Shown here one piece after another: positions 23,958 through 32,580 of a stretch of DNA of 64,000 nt; position 1 is the stretch's first letter; the number at the start of each line of letters is the position of its first letter. The stretch is from DASXHD01 sp038239005. GTDB taxonomy: Bacteria > Myxococcota_A > Polyangia > Polyangiales > Polyangiaceae. The position numbers and the translations under genes were made by a program. Where the stretch lies: NCBI GenBank assembly GCA_038239005.1, contig JBBSFE010000008.1, positions 1-64,000 of the forward strand, written 5' to 3'. The notes under the pieces are model-generated. The model saw only the letters and a program-made list of their open reading frames with translations. It did no database searches and had not been told where the DNA came from.

Positions 23958-24496
23958 CGCTTTCAAACCGTCGTCCCCCATAACTACACGTGTGCGTCTC
24001 AGTCGGCGCCCGGAGCGAATTCGCATTTGGGCGCAAACGCCCACCGGGCGTCTGACTGAAAGTAAACGTGGACAGATAGTCCTCGCGTGATGCGAGCAAA
24101 TTTGTAGCGCGGCGCCCGTCCTCCGAAGGAGGACATGTTCAGGCGCGAGGTCCCGTTCCCTCCGCGATGCCTCACTCACTCACGGTGGTGTAGTGCGACG
24201 TTTGTTAAAACGTAGCGCCCTTTCCGTAGGAACATTCTCGGCCCGCACATTCAAGCGCAACACGCGCACTGGTGCAGGTTCGTCGTCCCCGTGGTGAGAT
24301 TTGCTTGCTTCCGACTCTGACCCGTTTGTGCAAGCCACTTTCGTTTTTCTAAGCTCAATCCTTTCGCCAATGAGTGAATAAGCAGAGCGCGCTCGGCGGA
24401 ACGTAGAGCACGCCGCGTGCCGCGTGGAATCGCCGGCAAATCGCAAATCCATGGTGGCACGGCCACATCGGGCCAGGCGAGCGTGCCAACCGCGGG
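23958..24496. other. 539-bp spacer between ACP pair and peptidase gene
   Basis: The longest gene-free stretch in the window. The first 180 bases hold several strong hairpins, described separately as a candidate structured RNA. Bases 24150-24496 show no convincing ORF on either strand; the open frames there have no recognisable protein and poor composition. The two flanking genes converge here, so the spacer should contain at least one terminator. Confidence 0.6.
23999..24134 (+). ncRNA. Candidate structured RNA (four hairpins), strand uncertain
   Basis: Four helices lie in 136 bases. Helix 1 pairs 23999-24004 with 24054-24059 and, across a small internal loop, 24007-24013 with 24044-24050. 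Nested inside it, 24028-24033 pairs with 24038-24043 around a CAAA loop. Helix 3 pairs 24082-24086 with 24092-24096, with weaker pairing outside it (24072-24076 with 24101-24105). Helix 4 is a perfect 7-bp stem, 24118-24124 with 24128-24134, closed by a GAA loop. None is followed by a U-run, so plain terminators explain them poorly. It could be a small RNA, or a processed 3' end of the ACP transcript. I could not match it to 6S, SRP, tmRNA or RNase P. The plus strand is assumed. Confidence 0.4.
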
Positions 24497-26215
24497 CTAG
24501 TCGCCGAGCCACGCGCGACGAAGCGCGGTTTGCGCTTCGGTCGAATCTTTCGCAACCACGACCTTGATTTTGTCGAGTCGGGGGCCGTCGAGCGTGCACT
24601 CGATCGATTGAACGCGGCCATCGCGCGAGACGAGCACGTCGACGCGATCGCGCGAGTGTTTGCCGAGGAGCGCGGCGTCGACCCCGTTTTGGTCAACGCG
24701 CTTGCCGCCAATGGCGATGATTTCGTCGCCGGCGTCGATGCCCGCGCGCTGCGCCGCGCATCCGCGAAGAACGCTCGAGACGATGAGCCGGCCCGCGTCG
24801 CCGCGCGTGCGCATGCCTAGGCTCGCCGTGGATTCGCCGCGTGGCGCGCGCTCGACGACGAGACCGGCGTGCCCGAGCGAGCGCTCGACGTCGAGATCGC
24901 GCGCGCTCCGAACGAATGCGTCGAACACATCACCGAGCTCGAGGCCCGTCGCCTCTTCGAAGATTTTCTGCATCCCATCTTCCGGAACGGGCACGCCCGT
25001 CTCGCCGTGTTTCTTCCAAAGGTGGGCGAGCACCATGTCGAGGTTCGCGCGGCCGCTGCTGCGCGCGCGGATTTCGAGGTCGAACATCGCATTCACGAGC
25101 TCGCCCTTGCGGTAGTAGCTGATGGTGCTGTTCGCCGAGTTTTCGTCGGGCCGATAGAGCTTGATCCACGCATCGAACGACGCCGCATCGAGCGAGTGCA
25201 CGAGGCGGCCGGGCGTCGACTCCACGTAGGCGATCTCGCTCGCGATGTGGTCGAGGTACTCGTCGGCGGTGCAAAGCTTGGCGAGCCGAAGGACGCGATA
25301 GTCGTAGTAGCTCGTCCCGCCTTCGAACCACCAAAGGAGGCGCGTGTAGTTCTCTTCTTCGTAGCGATACGGCGAGAGGCCGCCCGGGCGAATGCGTTTC
25401 ACGTTCCAGAGATGGAAATACTCGTGCGAGACGAGCGACATGATGTTGAGAAATCCCTCGCGCGTATCGAACGACGCCTCGGGTGCGATGAGCGAACTCG
25501 ATGCCATGTGCTCGAGCCCACCACGCGCACGCGGCGAGAGATGCAGGATGAACGTGTATCCATCGTGCGGGAGGACCCCGCCGAAGAGCGCGGCTTCGGT
25601 CTCGACGATCGTCTTCGTGCATTCGAGAAGACGCGCAACGTTGGCATCGCTGATCGCGGTGGCCGGCCAAATCGCGTAGTCGTGACGGCGCGATGCGGCG
25701 ACGGTGGATGCGGCGCGGAAGCGGCCAGCCTCGATGGGCGAGTCGACGAGCGTGTCGTAGTTCTTCGCGCGATAGCGATGCGGTCCGATCTTCTCGAGGG
25801 CCGTTGCGACGACGTGACCCTCTGGCAAATCGAGCTCGATCTCGATGGGCACATCGAGGTGATCGGGCACGGCCGCGAACGTTGGCGCGCCGTTCAAGTA
25901 GACGTGGGATGCGTCAATGTGGTTCGTGCGCACCGTGAGATCGCCGCAATAGACGTGGTAGCGAACGGTGACCTCGCGCGCGCCAACGTGTCGAACGTGC
26001 CATGCGTTCTTCCGAACCTTGACGACCTCGTGCGCGTCGCATGCCATCGACTCGACATGGCGTGCGTACTCACGGACGAGGTACGATCCGGGCGTCCACA
26101 CGGCGAAGAAGAGCTCGAGCGGCTCGGGCAGGGGTGCGTCGGCAGAAATCGTGGTCTCGACCGCGACAAGGTGCGCGGCCGCATCGGCGATGGTGACGCG
26201 ATGGAGGATGCGCAT
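24497..26215 (-). CDS. M61 family glycyl-aminopeptidase with C-terminal PDZ domain
   Basis: A 572-residue zinc metalloprotease. The zinc motif is SHEYFHLWNVKRIRP (HExxH), with a downstream WFEGGTSYYDYRVL that supplies the third ligand region. The N-terminal beta domain (WTPGSYLVREYARHV) is typical of M61 (Noc-type) enzymes, which cleave N-terminal glycine or alanine. Residues about 455-550 form a PDZ domain (AAQRAGIDAGDEIIAIGGKRV). There is no signal peptide with the start at 26213-26215. The divergent neighbour begins 25 bases away. Confidence 0.85.
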   Translation of the reverse strand: MRILHRVTIADAAAHLVAVETTISADAPLPEPLELFFAVWTPGSYLVREYARHVESMACDAHEVVKVRKNAWHVRHVGAREVTVRYHVYCGDLTVRTNHIDASHVYLNGAPTFAAVPDHLDVPIEIELDLPEGHVVATALEKIGPHRYRAKNYDTLVDSPIEAGRFRAASTVAASRRHDYAIWPATAISDANVARLLECTKTIVETEAALFGGVLPHDGYTFILHLSPRARGGLEHMASSSLIAPEASFDTREGFLNIMSLVSHEYFHLWNVKRIRPGGLSPYRYEEENYTRLLWWFEGGTSYYDYRVLRLAKLCTADEYLDHIASEIAYVESTPGRLVHSLDAASFDAWIKLYRPDENSANSTISYYRKGELVNAMFDLEIRARSSGRANLDMVLAHLWKKHGETGVPVPEDGMQKIFEEATGLELGDVFDAFVRSARDLDVERSLGHAGLVVERAPRGESTASLGMRTRGDAGRLIVSSVLRGCAAQRAGIDAGDEIIAIGGKRVDQNGVDAALLGKHSRDRVDVLVSRDGRVQSIECTLDGPRLDKIKVVVAKDSTEAQTALRRAWLGD

Positions 26216-26240
26216 CAGGCAGGTATGGTACACGAGCGCG

Positions 26241-26747
26241 ATGAGCGAGCGGAAAACCGTCTCCGGGAAGAAGGTCGTCCTCCTCGGGGGCACGCTCTCG
26301 ATCGTCGTGCTCTTCGGCATCACGTTCGCGTTTCGCACCTTCGGCTGGACGCGTTTCGTCGCAAACTCGGAGCTTCAAGAAGGCAAATCGAACGTCGTGT
26401 ATTTGTCGCGCGCCGTCATCGCATGCGCCGGCAAGACAGGCGTCCTCCCGCCGTCGACGCGCTCGGTGCCAGTGGAGCTAACGTCGGTTGCACACAAAAC
26501 GTACGCGAGCACCGCCGACGATTGGTCCGACGAAGCCTTCAAGTGCGGCGACTTCCGCGTTCGCGATCCGCAGCGCTTCCAATACGAGTGGACGAAGAAG
26601 AGCGACACCGAAGGCACCGCCCGCGCCCGCGCCGACTTCAACGGCGACGGTGTTGTCGAAGCGACCTACGAGCAAGACGTCAAATGCGAAGAGCGCGCAG
26701 GCAAGCTCCGCTGCGGCCCGGGCGCGCTGCACGACAAGAACCACTGA
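26241..26747 (+). CDS. Membrane-anchored, pilin-like small protein
   Basis: A 168-residue protein with one N-terminal membrane helix (KKVVLLGGTLSIVVLFGITFAF). The exported part contains four cysteines and an acidic loop that resembles pseudopilin ends (DFNGDGVVEATYEQDVKCEE). The layout suggests a type IV pilin-like or minor pseudopilin protein without a standard prepilin peptidase G-F/E-L motif, so I do not call it a pilin. It diverges from the M61 peptidase. Confidence 0.55.
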   Translation: MSERKTVSGKKVVLLGGTLSIVVLFGITFAFRTFGWTRFVANSELQEGKSNVVYLSRAVIACAGKTGVLPPSTRSVPVELTSVAHKTYASTADDWSDEAFKCGDFRVRDPQRFQYEWTKKSDTEGTARARADFNGDGVVEATYEQDVKCEERAGKLRCGPGALHDKNH

Positions 26748-26761
26748 GCCTGAGGCTCGCG

Positions 26762-26776
26762 CTCGGAGAAACCGAG
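26762..26776. terminator. Short hairpin between two convergent genes
   Basis: CTCGG (26762-26766) pairs with CCGAG (26772-26776) around AGAAA. It lies between the stops of two converging genes, directly against the minus-strand stop. There is no T-run and the stem is only 5 bp, so it is a weak candidate for a bidirectional terminator. Confidence 0.25.
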
Positions 26777-27184
26777 TTAGCCGAGGTACGAATCGGTGTG
26801 CGGCAGCGACGGCTCCGGGCGGCCCTTTGGCAGCACTTGGACTTTTACTTTTTTCACTTCGACCGTGGGCAGCGTCGCGACGACGGCCGTCCACGAGGGG
26901 AAGAGGGCAACACCGGGCACGAGCTCGATACCCAGCGCGACGAGCAAGCGCAGCTTGAAGCCGAGCGTCGCGAAGAGCGCGATGGCGACGATGACGTCGA
27001 GGACGTCGTCCGGCGGGGAAAGCGCGCCCTCGCCGAACACGGGGAAAAAGCCGAGCTGGATCAAATCGGCAACGCCCGCGATGACGAGCGCGATCTTTTT
27101 CCGCGTCGGCGTGACCGCGTGCGACGACAAATCCGCTTGGCGAACCAGCTCGTTCTGGACGGCCTGAATGGGGGCCTTCGTCAT
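26777..27184 (-). CDS. Small integral membrane protein
   Basis: A 135-residue protein with about three membrane helices (IALVIAGVADLIQLGFFPVF, VIVAIALFATLGFKLRLLVALG and VPGVALFPSWTAVVATL) between a short charged head and a Lys/Pro tail. It lies just downstream of the MopE-motif lipoprotein gene on the same strand, with 10 bases between them. No family was recognised. The start at 27184 is an ATG; a TTG three codons earlier is possible. Confidence 0.55.
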   Translation of the reverse strand: MTKAPIQAVQNELVRQADLSSHAVTPTRKKIALVIAGVADLIQLGFFPVFGEGALSPPDDVLDVIVAIALFATLGFKLRLLVALGIELVPGVALFPSWTAVVATLPTVEVKKVKVQVLPKGRPEPSLPHTDSYLG

Positions 27185-27194
27185 ATGGCCCAAG

Positions 27195-29303
27195 CTAAGG
27201 CGCGATCACGCGGACGTCGAGGTCCCACGGCCCTGCTGAGAGATTGTAGCCGTCGATGATGACCCAATACGTGCCCGCGGTGAGCTCGTAGTCGAGAAAG
27301 CTGCGAGGCCCGGAAAACGAGAAGTTGCATGCGCCCTTCAGCTCCGTGCCGGGGCAGGTCGCGCCTTGGCGGAGGCTCAAGATGGTGTTGTACGTTGCGC
27401 CGTCCATGCTGAAGATGACGCGCTGGTTTTGAGCGAGCACGAGTCGCATGACTTGGTCGGCTGCGCCGCCGGGTGGGGCGCTTCCGATGTCGCAGCTCTC
27501 GTCGAAGTCGGCGGTCTTGCCGGTGGTGTCGCCGTAGAAGTAGCCGCCAGTCGACGGGATATCGATCACCGTCCCGAAGCAATCATCGGACGCCGTGACC
27601 GACGTCGCGGTGACGGTGTCGCGAACGAGCGTGGTGAGCGTGCCTTTCTGGCCCGTCGAGTCTGCGACGACGACGCGATAACTACCGGCCGCGATGTTGT
27701 GCTTGCTCACGCGAACGGGTGTGGACGATATGGAGCACAAGAGCTTGTCGGTCGTGGCGCAGCCCGGCGCATCGAACGACACGGCGCCCGCTTCGGTTTG
27801 CGGAAACCGCCCAACGACGAGCACATCGCTCGCATTGGAGAGCTCGACATCGAACGACGCCGTGGGACTTCCCGGAAAGCACCCATCGTGGATGGAGTCT
27901 TCGTGATCGCCGAGATCGAAATTCATCGTCGCGTTGAAAGTGGCGGCGGGCGACGTCGAGCACGACTGATCGAGCGGCGTGACGGTGGGTGCCGAGAGCA
28001 CGACGAGAATGTTCGCGTCGATCGGTGACGTGCCGGCAACCGTGATGACGTAGTTACCTGTGAGGTTGCGCGCGAAGAGCGGTAGTGCCGCGCCGTCCTT
28101 GCAGCGAATTTCGTCGGTCGAGCCGGTGCACGATGGCACACGCAAACCCACGACGGGATCGCCACCGCCGCGCAGCGTCGAGGCGTAGATGCGGACGTCT
28201 TGCGCCGAGGTGAGGTTGAGCGAGTACGTGAGCTCGCCTGTCTTAGCGCCACATGCATCGGGAAGATCTTTGGCCGGGTCGATGATCGAAACCGTGTTCG
28301 GCACGCCCGTGGGGATCGCGACCGCGGTGCCGCACGTCTCGTTGGCCGCTTTCGCGGTGGGCGCGAGGAAGTCAATCGAGAGATCGACGGTGGTCTCTTG
28401 CGATGACGTGACGAGGACGTAATACGTGCCGGGTGCAACGTTTCGCGCGCGCGCCCGCGTGGCCCACGTCGCGTAGCTCGCGCCGCATGCGAGCTCCGAA
28501 GTGGAGACGCCGCATGTCGAGAAGATCGCGACTGCCGTTTCGCTTCCGAACGGACCTTCGGCCCACACATCGAGATCGACGTTCGGGCCGGCGGGGACGG
28601 TAACGGCCGCTACGACGTCGTGCGCTGCGCTGGGCGTCGTCACCGAGCACGTCGCCGGAAACGTCTTCGGCGCCGCGACCGTCGACATCGCGTACGTACC
28701 GGCGGCGGTCACGGCGAGCGCAGTTCCGCACGTCGCGTTTTGCGCGTTGGAGCATGGTTTCTCGTCGGTCTGCCCATTGCAGTTGTCGTCGATGAGGTTG
28801 CCGCACACTTCGGTATGGAGGCTCGAGACGGCCGGATTCGCGTCGTCGCAATCGTGTCCGCCGGCGCAGTGATCGTCGCCGTCGCCGTCGCCATCGACGT
28901 CGCGGAGAATCGACTGGCATGTCTTCTGCCCTTCGATGCATGAATCGATATCGCACGCGCTCTCGGTGGAGCACGCGACGACGGGCCCGGGGCCGCAGCC
29001 CGTTTTGTGACAGACCTCTTTGCCATCGCAATAGATGCTGTTGTCGCAGAGTGTGTCGTCGGGCACGTTGCGGCACCGAAGCAGCGTGAGATCACACGAG
29101 TCGTGCGTGCAGTCGACGGTGTCGTTGCATTGCCCGTCGTCGCTGCACGGCCCGCCGAGCGTTGGATCGGCGTCGGGCTCGCCATCGAGCTTTTGCGATG
29201 CGTCGCCGGCGTCCCCGCCGTCGATCCCAACGAGCGGATCTTTCACGGGCCCGCCGCACGCGATGAACGCGAACAGAAACGGCAGGAGTGGGCGAGCTGT
29301 CAC
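27195..29303 (-). CDS. Large lipoprotein with MopE-type metal-binding motif and repeated beta domains
   Basis: A 702-residue surface lipoprotein (signal MTARPLLPFLFAFIACGG, lipobox FIAC). Residues 50-120 form a cysteine-rich region with EGF-like spacing (CSDDGQC, CTHDSC). Residues about 135-182 match the putative metal-binding MopE motif: DVDGDGDGDD, HDCDDANPAV, EVCGNLIDDNCNGQTDE. Residues 190-700 hold about four repeated beta-sandwich units (GTYYVLVTSS, GNYVITVAG, GSYRVVVADS, GTYWVIIDGY), resembling the PPC/secretion-linked domain. MopE-type motifs bind copper in Methylococcus, but in myxobacteria the ligand is not established. The function is otherwise unknown. Confidence 0.7.
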   Translation of the reverse strand: MTARPLLPFLFAFIACGGPVKDPLVGIDGGDAGDASQKLDGEPDADPTLGGPCSDDGQCNDTVDCTHDSCDLTLLRCRNVPDDTLCDNSIYCDGKEVCHKTGCGPGPVVACSTESACDIDSCIEGQKTCQSILRDVDGDGDGDDHCAGGHDCDDANPAVSSLHTEVCGNLIDDNCNGQTDEKPCSNAQNATCGTALAVTAAGTYAMSTVAAPKTFPATCSVTTPSAAHDVVAAVTVPAGPNVDLDVWAEGPFGSETAVAIFSTCGVSTSELACGASYATWATRARARNVAPGTYYVLVTSSQETTVDLSIDFLAPTAKAANETCGTAVAIPTGVPNTVSIIDPAKDLPDACGAKTGELTYSLNLTSAQDVRIYASTLRGGGDPVVGLRVPSCTGSTDEIRCKDGAALPLFARNLTGNYVITVAGTSPIDANILVVLSAPTVTPLDQSCSTSPAATFNATMNFDLGDHEDSIHDGCFPGSPTASFDVELSNASDVLVVGRFPQTEAGAVSFDAPGCATTDKLLCSISSTPVRVSKHNIAAGSYRVVVADSTGQKGTLTTLVRDTVTATSVTASDDCFGTVIDIPSTGGYFYGDTTGKTADFDESCDIGSAPPGGAADQVMRLVLAQNQRVIFSMDGATYNTILSLRQGATCPGTELKGACNFSFSGPRSFLDYELTAGTYWVIIDGYNLSAGPWDLDVRVIAP

Positions 29304-29319
29304 GCCCGGAGGATAGCAG

Positions 29320-29721
29320 TCAGCGCGGGGCGCGCGGCGTCAAACGGGAGACGATTCCGCGTGCCGGATCGCGAAGCGGGTCTGGCGCGGGAAGACCGCG
29401 GAGGCTGCTCCAGAGATGGTGGCGATCGTCTTCGTCCATTGCGTAGAGCTCGATGCCCAGGCATCGACCGCGATCACCGGGGCGCCGGCCGTGAAGGACG
29501 CGCGTCACGTGGCCGAGCGCGTCGACGAAGCGGTTGCTCGAGGGCGGCTTGAACGACACGACGACGTCCTCGCCGGTGAGCACGCGCTCGCGTGTGGTGA
29601 CGAGCATTCCGCGCTCGGAGAGATCGAGCGCGAGCTCGCTGACGACGCGAAAGTCATGCTCGCGGACGACCTGACAATCGAGACGCACGTATCGTCGAAA
29701 TGCGCGACGCGGTGCTTGCAT
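29320..29721 (-). CDS. PilZ domain protein
   Basis: A 133-residue protein close to a single PilZ domain. It has the N-terminal basic RRxxR form (APRRAFRRYVRLDCQV) and the DxSxxG motif read as DLSERGMLV, both used to bind cyclic di-GMP. Strands HVTRVL and GIELYAMDE follow. Short PilZ proteins act as second-messenger receivers for motility or polysaccharide export. The start at 29719-29721 is chosen because the region above it is the shadow of the adjacent gene. Confidence 0.75.
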   Translation of the reverse strand: MQAPRRAFRRYVRLDCQVVREHDFRVVSELALDLSERGMLVTTRERVLTGEDVVVSFKPPSSNRFVDALGHVTRVLHGRRPGDRGRCLGIELYAMDEDDRHHLWSSLRGLPAPDPLRDPARGIVSRLTPRAPR

Positions 29722-29762
29722 GACTTCGACGCTACGCACGCCGCGATGATTGGCCCAATTTG

Positions 29763-31274
29763 TTACTCGTGGTCGACGACGTCGATGTACGTGCCGATGC
29801 GTTCGCGTCGCCAGTAGTTGCCCGTCCGGCGGAGCGTCGCGCGATCGGTCATCCAGTAGTGGTAGAGCACGGCGCGCACCGCTCGCGGCGTCGCGCCGTG
29901 GAGCGGGTCTTCGCGGAAGAGCGCGAGCACGTGCGGCGCGCGATCGAGCAGTCTCGCTTCGGTCGCGATGACCCACGGGCAAGTCTGGCGCGCGACGCGG
30001 AGACGGTTGCGTGGCCCAACGCCTTCTTCGTAGATCGCGCAGAACCAAAGGTTCCACTCGAAACGCGGTTGATACGGCGCGTAGATTCCCGGAGCTTCGT
30101 CGAGCGCTTGCGGCTTGTACTTGAAGCGGTACGACACCCACGTTTCGTCGGGCGCTTGGGCCTCGAATTCGATCTCATAACGTACATTCGTCATGCGCGC
30201 GAAGAGCCCGTAACGATTGGCGAGTCTGGCGCGCCCGAGGAGGCTCGCCGGCGCCGCGAGCCACGACATCGGCTCGGGCGCTCCGGCGAAGACGAACACC
30301 GCCGCCGACGAATAAATGAGCGTGCCGATCCACGCCGTGGCCGCCCAAAATCGAACGCGCTCGAACGGGCGACGCGTCGTCTCGCGCGACCAACGCCCAT
30401 CGTCCACGCACATGAAGCCGAGGGCGAGGACGAGATAGTTGAGAAAACAATAGTTCGCCGTGAGGATGATGCCGACTTGAAGCGCGGTGAGAAGCGCGAA
30501 CGTCGCGAGGCGCACGCGACGCGGCCCGAAGATGCCAAACACGATCACGAGCTCGACGGCGAGCGTGAGCACCGCTGTCGCCATGTGGAAGCCATGCGGG
30601 AGCTGCTGCGCCCACCAGCCGGGCCACGTCGGGAGCGGGCCGTTCTCGTAATAGTGATCCATCGCCGACATGTCGCGCCAGCTCGGATCGCCGCTCGCGA
30701 GCTTCGCGATGCCGGACTCGAAGTAGATACGGAAGCACTCCCACAAGACGAGAAAGCGCGCGGCACGCGATGGCGGATCCGACCCGCCGAGCTTCGGACG
30801 GAGACCGCGCGGCGCGAGCACGAACGCCGCGGCGGTTGCCTCGAGCAGCATCCCGTCGGACTGGTACATCGAGAAGTCTTGCGCAGCGTTCACGAACGAA
30901 GCGAACGTCAGGCCGCACATGACGAGCGCCACGCGCGGCGCGATGTTGGCGATCAACAAGAGCGACGCAACGAGGCCGACCGCGACGAGCGCGACGAGCC
31001 CGCGATCACTTGGCGCGATCCACAAACGCGACGGGAGGACCCAGAACCGCGACAGCCCGTAGTGCGCGCGAACGAGCGGGAAAAATTCGGAGACCGGCAA
31101 GATGCCGTCGTCGCCGAGGAGCCCGCGGATTTGCGTTGCGAGCGAATAAAACACCGACAGATAAAACACGCCGCTCGCGCGCAAGAAGAGCCATCGCGCG
31201 CCGAGATACGAGGGCTGCGTCGTATCCGGAAGGAAGAACCGCTCTACGAGCTCACGGGCAGAGTTTTTGTCCAC
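29763..31274 (-). CDS. Lipase maturation factor (LMF1) family membrane protein
   Basis: A 503-residue multi-pass protein. The first 330 residues carry about seven membrane helices with family-like loops (SLATQIRGLLGDDGILP, FVNAAQDFSMYQSDGMLLEA, FRIYFESGIAKLASGDPSW, NYCFLNYLVLALG). The C-terminal ~170 residues match the LMF signature YEIEFEAQ...FKYKP...APYQPRFEWNLWF. In vertebrates LMF1 supports folding of lipases in the ER; bacterial homologues are common but have no tested function. The GTG start lies 23 bases inside the end of the upstream lipoprotein gene, so the two are coupled. Confidence 0.85.
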   Translation of the reverse strand: MDKNSARELVERFFLPDTTQPSYLGARWLFLRASGVFYLSVFYSLATQIRGLLGDDGILPVSEFFPLVRAHYGLSRFWVLPSRLWIAPSDRGLVALVAVGLVASLLLIANIAPRVALVMCGLTFASFVNAAQDFSMYQSDGMLLEATAAAFVLAPRGLRPKLGGSDPPSRAARFLVLWECFRIYFESGIAKLASGDPSWRDMSAMDHYYENGPLPTWPGWWAQQLPHGFHMATAVLTLAVELVIVFGIFGPRRVRLATFALLTALQVGIILTANYCFLNYLVLALGFMCVDDGRWSRETTRRPFERVRFWAATAWIGTLIYSSAAVFVFAGAPEPMSWLAAPASLLGRARLANRYGLFARMTNVRYEIEFEAQAPDETWVSYRFKYKPQALDEAPGIYAPYQPRFEWNLWFCAIYEEGVGPRNRLRVARQTCPWVIATEARLLDRAPHVLALFREDPLHGATPRAVRAVLYHYWMTDRATLRRTGNYWRRERIGTYIDVVDHE

Positions 31275-32565
31275 CGCTCGCGACGTACGATTTCGTCTTG
31301 GCGATCAAGTTGCCGTTGTCGGTCTCGGGCGTCGTTTGCCCGCCTGCGCCTGCGCCGAACGCCATGCCGACCATATGCGCGGCGGCGAGCTCGTCGGGGT
31401 GGGCGAAGAAGTAGTCGACGCGGTTGTCGTGCCAGGCGTTGTTGGTGTTGGCGAGCGACATGTTGCCGACAGGGAGCTGCCAATCGATGAGCGGTTTGTT
31501 CGCGGCCTCGGCGAGCGCCTTGAGCCACGCGAAGTCTTGGTGAAACGTCGGAAGCTTCGTGTTGGTGTCGTCCCACCAGCGGTTTTGGCCGATCGACGTG
31601 TAGTAGCCAGCGTCGCGATCGGAGGCTTCGACGACGAGGTAGTCGCTGCCGTCTGCGCCGCACGCGAGAAGGAATGCGGCCGTCTTCTTGGCTTCGGCTG
31701 CGACATCGAACGAAGGGCTCGTGTTGCCGGCGGCATCCATGTTGGTGGACCACGACGACGCGTGGAAACCGATGCGCGCGCTCGGCGCGTATTTGCGCAC
31801 CATCGAAACGATGCAATGCCCAAAGCCGGCAATGCTGTTCTCGTCGCTGCCGCAATCGATTGCGTTGGCGCTCGCAACGGCGGCCGGCTCGGCGTGCGGG
31901 TCGGTTCCCGGTTGCTCGGCGTAACCCCAGAAGTCAGGCTCGAAATGAAAGAGCACTTTCGCGGTGCCGACTTGCTGGAGCAAGAAGCGCCAGTCGGCGT
32001 AGTAGCGCGCCATGAACGTCGCGTCGTTGGCGGCCTGCGTGACCTCGGGGGCTCCCTCCTTCACGCCGCTCGCTTGGAGGAGCATGTAGTACGTGATCAT
32101 TGGGATCTCGCCGTTCGCCGCCGCGTTCGAGAAGAAGCTGCGTGCGTACGCGCCGGGCGGGTCTTGGTCGTATTGCCAGCAGCCCCACCACCCGCATCCC
32201 GGCTTTTGCTTGTTCGAGCACGAGACGCCGGCTGCAGTGCAACCCGTGGCGCAGCTCGCGCAAGGCCCGGCTCCGTCTGCCACGCCGCCGGAAATGTACG
32301 TGTAACGAATATCGAAGGGCGCGGCCTTCGCGGTGGCATCCGCCATCGATGCGCCGACCATGAGTCGAGTCTTGCCGAGATCGGAAAGGAGCGACGCGCC
32401 AAGGCACGTTCCGAGCGCGCCGTCGTAGGGGATGCTCGCCTCGTAGGAAGGCGCGCCATCGGTGGTGGTACCGCTGTCGTTCGTCGACCCGGCGTCGGTG
32501 TCGGGGTTCTGCGTGCTGCTGCATGCAACCGCGATCGCGAGCGCTACAAACGCGAAGACGCGCAT
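31252..32565 (-). CDS. Lipoprotein, possible TIM-barrel glycosidase-like
   Basis: A 437-residue lipoprotein (MRVFAFVALAIAVACSS, lipobox AVAC), with a Thr/Asp-rich linker then a domain from about residue 60. Motifs such as FHFEPDFWGYAEQ and SYLVVEASDRDAGYY sit at the ends of predicted barrel strands and carry acidic residues that might serve in catalysis, as in glycoside hydrolases. This is a weak resemblance; no family was identified. Several Cys are grouped near residues 100-125 (GPCASCATGCTAAGVSC). Its end overlaps the start of the LMF-like gene by 23 bases. Confidence 0.5.
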   Translation of the reverse strand: MRVFAFVALAIAVACSSTQNPDTDAGSTNDSGTTTDGAPSYEASIPYDGALGTCLGASLLSDLGKTRLMVGASMADATAKAAPFDIRYTYISGGVADGAGPCASCATGCTAAGVSCSNKQKPGCGWWGCWQYDQDPPGAYARSFFSNAAANGEIPMITYYMLLQASGVKEGAPEVTQAANDATFMARYYADWRFLLQQVGTAKVLFHFEPDFWGYAEQPGTDPHAEPAAVASANAIDCGSDENSIAGFGHCIVSMVRKYAPSARIGFHASSWSTNMDAAGNTSPSFDVAAEAKKTAAFLLACGADGSDYLVVEASDRDAGYYTSIGQNRWWDDTNTKLPTFHQDFAWLKALAEAANKPLIDWQLPVGNMSLANTNNAWHDNRVDYFFAHPDELAAAHMVGMAFGAGAGGQTTPETDNGNLIAKTKSYVASGGQKLCP

Positions 32566-32580
32566 GGTCGGAAGTTTAGC

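Noticed and set aside
24180..24599. ORFs in the spacer after the ACP pair
   Set aside because: Short frames with no recognisable protein and poor composition. The RNA-like hairpins earlier in the spacer are a better explanation.
24869..27259. 796-residue plus-strand ORF across the M61 peptidase
   Set aside because: Antisense to an intact HExxH metalloprotease and then out of frame with the next real gene.
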